Source of the DNA: an uncultured Traorella sp.
GTDB lineage: Bacteria > Bacillota_I > Bacilli_A > Erysipelotrichales > Erysipelotrichaceae
Assembly: GCA_945919165.1 (NCBI GenBank)
Contig: CAMEIZ010000083.1
Span: 1 to 8,286 of the forward strand
Direction: 5' to 3'
Length of the DNA stretch: 8,286 nt
The translations under genes and the position numbers were made by a program. Shown piece after piece: positions 1 to 5,851 of this stretch (positions are counted from its first letter, which is position 1; each line of letters opens with the position of its first letter). The notes beneath the pieces are model-generated. The model was not told where the DNA came from. It worked only from the letters and a program-made list of their open reading frames with translations, and made no database searches.

Positions 1-2327
1 ATAAGACAAACGGCAGAATGATAAGCGTAATCATGATTGGAACTGTTGACCTGAACTAAGAAAAGATTGGCAATCATGATAATGGTAAGCCCCATTGCAC
101 GAGCAACAGGTGCATTTTCGGGGTTACCGCCGAGTGTCACAAAATACGTTCCAAAGGATGCGGCGAAAATCGTGAGCCCTTGCAATATACTTTTCACAAG
201 GAGTTTTGCGGTGAGCAACGTTTCCTTCGGGTCACGAGGCCTGCGCTCCATAATATCGGTTTCAGCCGGCTGGCGTTCCAAAACAATGGAACAGGTAGGA
301 TCGATCAGAACCTCCAAGAGCACTACATGAAGCGGCAAAAGAAGAAGTGCCGTTGGTGGGATGCCAAGAAACGGAGCAAGCAGGGAGGAAAACGCAATTG
401 GAATGTGAATGGTGAACACATATCCAACGGCTTTGCGGATGTTATCATAAATGCGTCTGCCGTCATGAATGGTTTCCACAATCGTGGTGAAATTATCATC
501 CATTAAGATCAGATCGGCAGCCTCACGAGATACCTCACTTCCGCGTTTACCCATAGCAATACCGATATCGGCATATTTGAGTGCCGGTGCATCGTTCACG
601 CCGTCACCTGTCATGGCCACAATTTCCCCGTTATCTTTGAACGCCTTCACGATCCTCATCTTATGTTCTGGGATAACTCGGGAGAAAATAGAAACGTCTT
701 TAACAGCTTCGCGCAGTTCTTCGTCTGTCATTTTCTCCAGCATATCACCGGTAATGATATGATCGCTGTTTGGCATGCCTATTTTCTTTGCGATTGCCGA
801 GGCGGTGACACCATTGTCACCCGTAATCATTACAACACGGATGCCTGCTTTGGTGCAAACCGCAATGTCGCTTTTTATGCTTACACGCGGAGGATCGGAA
901 AGACCGACAAGTCCGAGGAAAGTAAGGCGACAATCTGTAATAGAAGTCGGTACTTCATATTCGATATGAGGATATCCTGCGGCAATTGCGATAACACGCA
1001 ATCCTTCTGAGGAAAGAAAATCAATTTGTTCTTCTGCTTCTTTTCGTTGTCCATCGGTCAGCTTGCAAATGGTAAGAATTCGCTCAGGACTGCCTTTTGC
1101 GGCAATGATCAGCTTTCCACCCTTATCCCAAACGTGTCCCATCATTTTAAGCTCATTGGTAAAAGCATATTCGGACACAAATCTGCCGGAGTACAGTTCT
1201 TCGGTTGAAATTTGACGCTTTTCACAGAAGCGTAGCATGGCTTTTTCCATCGGATCGTATGCCTCGGTTTCACATCCAAGTCCCATTGTTTCAATCAGCG
1301 TATGTTCATCGCCGGATGCTACCCATGTGCTTTGCACAGCCATTTGGTTCATTGTAATAGTTCCGGTTTTGTCAACACAAAGCACTGAAACCGCACCGAG
1401 TGTTTCGACGCTTGGCAATCTTCTAACAAGCGAGTACTTTTTTGCCAACCGCCATGCTCCCATAGAAAGAAAGACGGTCAGGATCACCGGAAATTCCTCG
1501 GGAATCATCGCCATGGCAAGCGTTACGCCAGACAGAATACTTTCAACCAGGCGATCAGAAAAATCATGATCCGGAATATTGAACCATGTAAATACTCCCA
1601 CAAGGACAAACAGGATTCCCGCAATGATGGCACAGGTTTTTACAAGCTTATCTGTTTGCTTCTGAAGTGGCGTTTCTTCGGCAGGAGCAGACGCAACCCC
1701 CATTCCAATCTTACCGTACTCAGTAGACGTACCGATTTTCTCTACTTGTATGGTGGCGCTTCCTTGAGTGACGAGCGTTGCGGCGTAACAATAATCCTTA
1801 CGCCAGTAATCTTTTGATGGTTCAGCGTTTTCAGTTTGGATTTTCCATACACCCTCAGCTTCTCCGCTCAGGGATGATTCATCCACACAGAGATCGGCAC
1901 AACGCAAAATAACGCCGTCCGCAGGAATTTTTACACCCTCGCTAATGAGCATCAGATCGCCGCAAACCAGCTCTGTACTGGGAATTGTCTGTTCTTTTCC
2001 ATCTCGGATCACCACAATTTGCGGGGCTGATAGATCTTTAAGCGTATTGAGTGTCTTGTCGGTTTTCCATTCCTGGATTACGTCAATGCTGATGATGCCG
2101 ACAACAAAAATCAGCATAATGGCACCATCTTTTGGTTCTTTGAGAATAAAATAAATGACAGCGGCAATCATCAGCAAAAGGAACATCGGCTCACAGAGGG
2201 TATGAAGAATGGTTTTGAAGAAACTATCTTTCTTCTGTGGCATCAGTTCATTTTTGCCGTACTGCTGCTGTCGCTTGGTGACCTCATCATGGGTCAGCCC
2301 TGTCAGGTTTTTCTTGTTGTTTGTCAT
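1..2327 (-). CDS. P-type cation-transporting ATPase, C-terminus cut by window edge
   Basis: An integral-membrane pump that should couple ATP hydrolysis to cation transport. The 775 residues present have no internal stop. In order: an N-terminal cation-ATPase segment (about 10-28), M1/M2 (about 46-62 and 68-84), an actuator domain with DESSLSGE (E156, SGE in place of the usual TGE), M3 (about 232-249), M4 with PEEFP (276-280), the phosphorylation motif DKTGT (D319), the nucleotide-binding KGSPE (K411), the hinge TGDGVNDAP (D575, D579), then M5 to about M8. M6 carries LLEVLIDPTCS (E672, D676). Start chosen at 2327 because GGAGG (2335-2339) lies 7 bases upstream. The family usually runs to roughly 850-900 residues, so about 100 are missing. 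Overall order is P2-like (calcium-pump-like), but M4 and M6 differ from SERCA-type pumps, so the ion is uncertain. GC content is higher than in the plus-strand genes. ATPase identity is certain; the substrate is not. Confidence 0.95.
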   Translation of the reverse strand, partial: MTNNKKNLTGLTHDEVTKRQQQYGKNELMPQKKDSFFKTILHTLCEPMFLLLMIAAVIYFILKEPKDGAIMLIFVVGIISIDVIQEWKTDKTLNTLKDLSAPQIVVIRDGKEQTIPSTELVCGDLMLISEGVKIPADGVILRCADLCVDESSLSGEAEGVWKIQTENAEPSKDYWRKDYCYAATLVTQGSATIQVEKIGTSTEYGKIGMGVASAPAEETPLQKQTDKLVKTCAIIAGILFVLVGVFTWFNIPDHDFSDRLVESILSGVTLAMAMIPEEFPVILTVFLSMGAWRLAKKYSLVRRLPSVETLGAVSVLCVDKTGTITMNQMAVQSTWVASGDEHTLIETMGLGCETEAYDPMEKAMLRFCEKRQISTEELYSGRFVSEYAFTNELKMMGHVWDKGGKLIIAAKGSPERILTICKLTDGQRKEAEEQIDFLSSEGLRVIAIAAGYPHIEYEVPTSITDCRLTFLGLVGLSDPPRVSIKSDIAVCTKAGIRVVMITGDNGVTASAIAKKIGMPNSDHIITGDMLEKMTDEELREAVKDVSIFSRVIPEHKMRIVKAFKDNGEIVAMTGDGVNDAPALKYADIGIAMGKRGSEVSREAADLILMDDNFTTIVETIHDGRRIYDNIRKAVGYVFTIHIPIAFSSLLAPFLGIPPTALLLLPLHVVLLEVLIDPTCSIVLERQPAETDIMERRPRDPKETLLTAKLLVKSILQGLTIFAASFGTYFVTLGGNPENAPVARAMGLTIIMIANLFLVQVNSSNHDYAYHSAVCL

Positions 2328-2405
2328 TCAGAGTCCTCCGTATCCCGTAGTTGTAAAGCATTACGGTGTCTTGATTTCTCTTATGGCACAAATTTGAGGT
2401 CATAC

Positions 2406-2415
2406 GTTCATGAAC
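2406..2415. promoter_or_regulatory. Perfect 10-base palindrome upstream of the ATPase, possible operator
   Basis: GTTCATGAAC is self-complementary and lies about 80 bases upstream of the ATPase start. Short perfect palindromes in such a place can bind dimeric repressors, but a 10-base palindrome also occurs by chance and I recognise no regulator's consensus in it. Confidence 0.15.
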
Positions 2416-2439
2416 TAAACTATTCCCAAAAATTGGTAT

Positions 2440-2486
2440 AAAAATAGCACATCCGTGAAACATACGCACTGTCCCACAGATGTGCT
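2440..2486 (-). terminator. Hairpin plus T-run on the minus strand (terminator or attenuator upstream of ATPase)
   Basis: Bases 2446-2457 and 2475-2486 form an inverted repeat: 8 perfect pairs (AGCACATC with GATGTGCT), one mismatch, then 3 more pairs around a 17-base loop. Read on the minus strand, the stem is followed by ATTTTTAT (2445-2438), as in an intrinsic terminator. No T-run follows on the plus strand. The loop is long and no minus-strand gene precedes it, so it would end either a short RNA or the ATPase leader. Confidence 0.35.
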
Positions 2487-2604
2487 CATCAAACACATTC
2501 TGTTGCCGCTTGTAATGCGGCCCGGCCCCATGCCCTCAGAGGCATCGCCTGCTCAGTTTGTACTGTTGATCTCGCATTCCCTTGAGAATGTAACGCAGTG
2601 CAAA
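2440..2604 (-). ncRNA. Candidate structured leader or small RNA upstream of the ATPase
   Basis: If transcription starts near 2604 from the minus-strand promoter candidate and stops at the hairpin ending near 2440, the product is about 165 bases. Read on the minus strand it holds successive hairpins: CATTCT/GGAATG around a CAAG loop; ATGCC/GGCAT near 2529-2544; GCCGC/GCGGC around a 7-base loop (2505-2521); then the terminator-like stem. Read-through would give the ATPase mRNA a leader of about 277 bases, as with ligand-sensing leaders of metal transporters. From memory it does not match the yybP-ykoY, NiCo, M-box, fluoride, TPP or glycine consensus. The structures were found by eye, without energy or covariation support. 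Confidence 0.3.
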
Positions 2605-2610
2605 GAGATA

Positions 2611-2639
2611 TCTATACCATATGTGTATGCAAAAGATAA
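2611..2639 (-). promoter_or_regulatory. Possible extended -10 promoter driving the ATPase leader
   Basis: On the minus strand TATAGA (2616-2611) is preceded directly by TGG (2619-2617), an extended -10 arrangement, with a weak TTATCT (2639-2634) 17 bases further upstream. Transcription would start near 2604. Only the -10 part is a good match. Confidence 0.35.
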
Positions 2640-2739
2640 TGAATTTGTTACCGATTGTTTGCTGATTTTTCAAAATATCATTTTTGTATTTGTCGTAGTG
2701 TTTCTTTTGAAATAATAAATCGAAGTATTTTAATACAAC

Positions 2740-2768
2740 ATGAATAATGTAGATATATTGGGTATACT
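2740..2768 (+). promoter_or_regulatory. Promoter candidate for the 23-residue peptide gene
   Basis: TATACT at 2763-2768 is a close match to the -10 consensus, and an overlapping alternative TATATT lies at 2754-2759. The -35 region (around 2740-2745, ATGAAT) is poor. A GTATT/AATAC inverted repeat at 2725-2736 sits just upstream and could be a control site. A start near 2775 would give a very short leader that includes the ribosome binding site. Confidence 0.4.
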
Positions 2769-2791
2769 GAGGGTGTAAGGAGGAATCCAAT

Positions 2792-2863
2792 ATGATCAAT
2801 CTAATTGTTATTGTTGCCGCTTTCTTTATAGGCTTCTTCTCCAGTGTGATTTTGGAGGCATAA
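2792..2863 (+). CDS. 23-residue hydrophobic membrane peptide, function unknown
   Basis: A tiny reading frame of 23 codons plus TAA. It starts with ATG 8 bases after a perfect AAGGAGG (2777-2783), follows a TATACT box and runs straight into an intrinsic terminator. This complete expression unit is why I accept so short a frame. The peptide begins MINLIVIV, continues with AAFFIGFF and ends in VILEA. Residues 4-21 are almost wholly hydrophobic, enough for one membrane helix. It has no Lys or Arg, and the only charged side chain is Glu22. Without basic residues, topology is hard to predict. Size and composition recall single-helix modulators (KdpF, MgtR-like) and type I toxins, but I match it to no family. 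It may also be a shortened relative of small hydrophobic proteins found in mobile elements. A random frame remains possible. Confidence 0.6.
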   Translation: MINLIVIVAAFFIGFFSSVILEA

Positions 2864-2888
2864 AGGCATTTTTCAAGGATGCCTTTTT
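2862..2888 (+). terminator. Intrinsic terminator after the small-peptide gene
   Basis: AAAGGCAT (2862-2869) pairs perfectly with ATGCCTTT (2879-2886) around a 9-base loop, and the T-run extends to 2888. The stem begins within the TAA stop codon, which ties the terminator to the 23-codon gene. Confidence 0.7.
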
Positions 2889-2905
2889 GAATGGTATGAT
2901 TTTGT

Positions 2906-2933
2906 TTGCAAAATTATTTTCTTGTGTTATCAT
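2906..2933 (+). promoter_or_regulatory. Promoter for the nucleotidyltransferase gene
   Basis: TTGCAA (2906-2911) and TATCAT (2928-2933) are 16 bases apart, and TGT directly before the -10 makes it an extended -10. It lies just after the terminator at 2862-2888 and about 33 bases before the start codon. Confidence 0.5.
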
Positions 2934-2965
2934 CTAAATGATGAATAAAAGGAAGGTAAGAATAA

Positions 2966-3865
2966 ATGAGTACAACATTAGTCGTATTAGCTGCCGGTAT
3001 GGGAAGCCGTTATGGAGGATTGAAACAAATTGATCCAATTGGTCCAAATGGTGAAGTAATTCTGGAGCTTTCAGTTTATGATGCCATTCAGGCAGGTTTT
3101 GATAAAGTTGTTTTTATTATCAAAAAATCAATCGAAAAAGAATTCAAAGAAGCAATCGGAGATAAATTATCCAAACAAGTTCAAGTTGAATATGTTTTTC
3201 AGGATTTTGCCAATGTTCCAGAAGGCTTTACGATTCCTGAAGGAAGAGAAAAACCACTGGGAACAGCTCATGCGCTTTATTGCTGCAAAGATGTGTTGGA
3301 TGGTCCATTTGCTGTTATCAATTCCGATGATTATTATGGACAGAGCTGTTTTAAAACATTATATGAATTTTTAAACAACCAGGCTAAAGAAACACATTAT
3401 GCCATGGTTGGCTATGTTTTAGCTAACACACTGACTGATCATGGCAGTGTTGCCAGAGGTGTCTGTGTTGCAAAGGATGGATACTTAACAAATGTCGTAG
3501 AAAACACAAAAATTGAAAAACGTGACGGAAAGGTCATGACATTTATGGATGAAAAATGGCATGAAATCGATGCCAATTCACTGGTTTCTATGAATATGTG
3601 GGCATTTACTCCAACAATTATTGATGAGATTACTCGTAAGTTTGTGGAATTTCAGGAAGTATTAAAAGAAAATCCATTAAAAGGTGAATTCTATATTCCA
3701 AATGTTGTGGGTGAACTTTTAAGAGAGAACAAATGTGATGTGAAAATGCTGGAAAGTCATGATAAATGGTATGGTGTGACTTATCAGGAAGATAAAGACA
3801 GTGTAAAAGCAGGAATTGCTTCTCTGTATGAAAAAGGTTGCTATCCTCAGCCGCTTTGGAAATAA
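2966..3865 (+). CDS. Sugar-phosphate nucleotidyltransferase (NTP_transferase family), substrate unknown
   Basis: A 299-residue cytoplasmic enzyme expected to join a nucleoside triphosphate and a sugar phosphate into an NDP-sugar plus pyrophosphate. The N-terminus has the nucleotide-binding signature LAAGMGSRYGGLKQ (8-21), with R15 and K20 in the GxGxR...K pattern. PLGTAHAL starts at 97 and INSDDYYG (118-125) supplies acidic residues (D121, D122) typical of metal binding. It resembles a family widespread in Bacillota that is usually annotated only as nucleotidyltransferase. The RYGGLKQ and DPIGPNGE motifs set it apart from standard GalU and RmlA. A GGAAGG ribosome binding site (2951-2956) lies 9 bases before ATG. 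Neighbours give no clue to the sugar: no glycosyltransferase or polysaccharide genes are present. No clear terminator follows, so read-through into the acetyltransferase gene 62 bases downstream is possible. Confidence 0.85.
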   Translation: MSTTLVVLAAGMGSRYGGLKQIDPIGPNGEVILELSVYDAIQAGFDKVVFIIKKSIEKEFKEAIGDKLSKQVQVEYVFQDFANVPEGFTIPEGREKPLGTAHALYCCKDVLDGPFAVINSDDYYGQSCFKTLYEFLNNQAKETHYAMVGYVLANTLTDHGSVARGVCVAKDGYLTNVVENTKIEKRDGKVMTFMDEKWHEIDANSLVSMNMWAFTPTIIDEITRKFVEFQEVLKENPLKGEFYIPNVVGELLRENKCDVKMLESHDKWYGVTYQEDKDSVKAGIASLYEKGCYPQPLWK

Positions 3866-3876
3866 AAAATCGAAAC

Positions 3877-3905
3877 ATTTGCATAATTGTGTCATATCTT
3901 ATAGT
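3877..3905 (+). promoter_or_regulatory. Weak promoter candidate before cysE
   Basis: TATAGT occurs at 3900-3905 and again at 3905-3910, and TTTGCA/TTGCAT (3878-3884) lies 15-16 bases upstream of the first. The -35 match and spacing are imperfect. The whole gap is only 62 bases, with no room for a T-box or S-box leader. Confidence 0.35.
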
Positions 3906-3927
3906 ATAGTGAAAAGGATGTGATACA

Positions 3928-4494
3928 ATGAACTGGTTTTCATTATTAAATTATAACCTGAAGCGTGTCTTGGAAGTTGATCCTGCTGCCAAAAGCAAGA
4001 TTGAAGTCCTGCTGCTTTATCCGCATATCAATGCTTTGATACATTACAGAATTGGGCATTTTTTCTATCAGCATCGTTTCTATTTTATTGCCCGTTTTTT
4101 CGGACAAATGGGTCGTTTTTGGACAAATATCGAAATTCATCCTGGGGCTGTGATCGGCAAAGGATTGATTATTGACCATGGAACGGGATGTGTCATTGGT
4201 GAAACAGCAATTATTGGTGATGATTGTCTTTTATACCACGGTGTCACGATTGGCGGTAATGGAAAAGAAAAAGGCAAACGTCATCCGACCTTAAAGAATC
4301 ATGTTATGGTGGGCTGCAATGCTTCTGTCTTGGGTAATATTACGATTGGTCATAATGTACAGATTGGCGCAAACAGTGTTGTTGTGAAGGATATTGCAGA
4401 TGATCAGGTTGCTTATGGGTTATCGGCAAGTATTAAAGAAGTGAAAAAAAGAGAACATGATCAAGCTCCTATTATTCAAAATGTGAATGATTAA
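3928..4494 (+). CDS. cysE: Serine O-acetyltransferase (CysE, short form)
   Basis: Makes O-acetylserine from serine and acetyl-CoA in the cytoplasm, the first committed step of cysteine synthesis. The product would go to cysteine synthase, which is not in this window. The 188-residue protein has a helical N-terminus (about 1-65) and a left-handed beta-helix of hexapeptide repeats (about 68-170). IEIHPGAVIG (68-77), DHGTG with H84, GGNG (109-112) and RHPTL with H119 match the active-site strips. H84 and H119 correspond to E. coli His158 and His193, and E69 takes the place of Asp143, as is common in Gram-positive enzymes. The protein is shorter than E. coli CysE (273 residues), which has a larger N-terminal domain, but is normal for short forms. 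AAGGA (3914-3918) lies 9 bases before ATG. A strong terminator follows at once. The hexapeptide fold is shared with other acetyltransferases, but the motif set favours CysE. Confidence 0.93.
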   Translation: MNWFSLLNYNLKRVLEVDPAAKSKIEVLLLYPHINALIHYRIGHFFYQHRFYFIARFFGQMGRFWTNIEIHPGAVIGKGLIIDHGTGCVIGETAIIGDDCLLYHGVTIGGNGKEKGKRHPTLKNHVMVGCNASVLGNITIGHNVQIGANSVVVKDIADDQVAYGLSASIKEVKKREHDQAPIIQNVND

Positions 4495-4519
4495 GGAACA
4501 TTTTCATGTTCTTTTTTTT
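4493..4519 (+). terminator. Intrinsic terminator after cysE
   Basis: GAACAT (4496-4501) pairs with ATGTTC (4506-4511) around a TTTC loop, the stem extends outward through weaker pairs, and eight T follow (4512-4519). The outer stem overlaps the cysE stop codon. Confidence 0.85.
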
Positions 4520-4536
4520 AGATATTGTGGTACAAT
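4508..4536 (+). promoter_or_regulatory. Extended -10 promoter for the aminopeptidase-asnA unit
   Basis: TACAAT (4531-4536) is preceded by TGG (4528-4530), an extended -10. At 17 bases spacing the -35 position (4508-4513, GTTCTT) is poor and falls inside the cysE terminator. The start would be near 4543, close to the AGGAG site. Confidence 0.5.
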
Positions 4537-4557
4537 ACCTCAAAGGAGAAGGTGAAT

Positions 4558-5850
4558 ATGAAAGAAGTCAATGAGTGTTTAGCATTTATCAATAACAGTC
4601 CTACTGCATTTCATGCAGTCGAACAGATAAAAAAGGAATGCGTGAATTTTATTGAGCTGAATGAAGGAGAAAGCTGGCAGCTTGAAAAAGGGAAAAGCTA
4701 TATCGTTACCAGAAATCAAAGCAGTGCGATTGCTTTTACAATTGGTAAAAAGATGGAGGAACTGGCATTTAATATAGCTGCTTCTCATACAGATTCCCCT
4801 TCTTTTAAACTGAAATCAAACAGTGAAATTGAAGTAAATCATGCCTTGAAAGGAAATGTTGAGGCATATGGGGGTATGATTATTCATACATGGATGGATC
4901 GTCCTTTACGATTGGCAGGAAGAGTCTGTATCAGAAACAACAATCGCATTGAATCGGTTTTATATGATACCAAAAAAGCCGTTGCCTGTATTCCTAATGC
5001 TGCCATTCATATGAATCGTAAACTAAACAGCGGTTATGAATATAATCTGCAGACTGATATGATGCCTCTTTTCAGTTTGAATGAAAAAAAAGGAGTGTTA
5101 AGAAGAAAAATCAGTGATGATTTAAATATTCAAGAAGAAGATTTATTAAATATGGACTTATTTCTCTGTGTGGATGAAGCCGGTAAGATTTGGGGTATGA
5201 AGGATGAATTCTTTTCCAGTCCAAGAATTGATAATCTTGAGAGTGTTTTCGCAACGCTTCAAGCTTTTTCACAGGCAGAAAATGAGAATCGTGTTCTTGT
5301 TTTTGCGGCTTTTGATAATGAAGAAGTCGGCAGCAATACCAAACAGGGTGCAGATTCGACATTCCTGTATGATGTGTTAAAACGTATTCAACATGGGCTT
5401 GGTTATCAGGATGAGGATTATATGAAGGCGTTATCTCATTCAATGATGTTAAGTGTTGATAATGCTCATGCTCAGCATTACAATCATCCTGAGTTTTCGG
5501 ATGCCGGTAATGCAGTCTATATGAATGAAGGCGTCGTCATTAAATCTAATGCCAATCAGCAGTATACAAGTGATGCTGTTTCGGCTTCGATTTTCAGTGA
5601 AATATGCCGAAAGGCTCAAATACCGGTTCAATATTTTGTCAATAAGAGTGATATTCGGGGTGGTTCGACTTTGGGAAATATTTCTTCTTCGCATCTTTCC
5701 ATAAAGAGTGTAGATATCGGGGCAGCTCAGCTAGCTATGCATTCCTGCTTTGAAACAGCCGGATGCCAAGATGTTTTCTATATGATCAAAGCCTGTCAGG
5801 CTTTTTATGAATCAAATTTACATGAAGATCAAAATGGATGGGAGTTCTAA
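4558..5850 (+). CDS. M18 family aspartyl aminopeptidase
   Basis: A zinc-dependent cytoplasmic exopeptidase of family M18, whose members remove N-terminal acidic residues (Asp, Glu) from peptides. The 430-residue length is normal. The two-metal site is visible: SHTDSP with H77 and D79, PRIDN with D225, FDNEEVGS with E255/E256 (general base and ligand), SVDNAHA with D301, and SSSHLSIKS with H379. Between about 90 and 215 lies the insertion domain that M18 enzymes use for oligomer assembly. I chose ATG 4558 because AGGAG (4544-4548) lies 9 bases upstream. An in-frame TTG at 4525 would add 11 residues but falls within the promoter candidate and has no ribosome binding site. The stop codon is one base before asnA, so the two are almost certainly co-transcribed. 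That fits aspartate release feeding asparagine synthesis, though this link is inferred from position. Confidence 0.95.
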   Translation: MKEVNECLAFINNSPTAFHAVEQIKKECVNFIELNEGESWQLEKGKSYIVTRNQSSAIAFTIGKKMEELAFNIAASHTDSPSFKLKSNSEIEVNHALKGNVEAYGGMIIHTWMDRPLRLAGRVCIRNNNRIESVLYDTKKAVACIPNAAIHMNRKLNSGYEYNLQTDMMPLFSLNEKKGVLRRKISDDLNIQEEDLLNMDLFLCVDEAGKIWGMKDEFFSSPRIDNLESVFATLQAFSQAENENRVLVFAAFDNEEVGSNTKQGADSTFLYDVLKRIQHGLGYQDEDYMKALSHSMMLSVDNAHAQHYNHPEFSDAGNAVYMNEGVVIKSNANQQYTSDAVSASIFSEICRKAQIPVQYFVNKSDIRGGSTLGNISSSHLSIKSVDIGAAQLAMHSCFETAGCQDVFYMIKACQAFYESNLHEDQNGWEF

Positions 5851-5851
5851 A

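Larger units (their letters stand above)
2328..2762. other. Intergenic region between divergent ATPase and small-peptide gene; no convincing protein gene
   Basis: Open frames on both strands here lack good ribosome binding sites and resemble nothing I recognise. The left part, about 2446-2600, is GC-rich (36 of 60 bases in 2521-2580) and full of short inverted repeats. The right part, about 2610-2762, is AT-rich (17 of 60 in 2641-2700). I see candidate control elements, listed separately, but no tRNA, insertion sequence or CRISPR repeat. Confidence 0.6.

Noticed and set aside
67..2441. Plus-strand open frames across the left quarter
   Set aside because: They overlap the minus-strand ATPase reading frame, which carries every P-type ATPase signature motif. 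The plus-strand translations have no recognisable domains.
2440..2610. Known riboswitch or housekeeping RNA (yybP-ykoY, NiCo, fluoride, TPP, glycine, T-box, SRP RNA)
   Set aside because: I compared the conserved core sequences from memory and found no adequate match; only short coincidences such as GGGACAG and CTGAG. An Rfam search would be decisive.
2455..2799. Overlapping open frames on both strands in the intergenic region (2455-2715 plus, 2536-2799 minus)
   Set aside because: No ribosome binding site at a useful distance, no recognisable family, and low-complexity residues typical of translated AT-rich non-coding DNA.
4525..4557. TTG at 4525 as the aminopeptidase start
   Set aside because: It lies inside the promoter candidate with no ribosome binding site, while ATG 4558 has AGGAG at 9 bases and begins at the conserved N-terminus.
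5807..5851. Upstream in-frame ATG codons at 5807 and 5822 for asnA
   Set aside because: They would overlap the aminopeptidase gene by up to 44 bases. ATG 5852 has GGGAG at 7 bases and gives a length close to E. coli AsnA.
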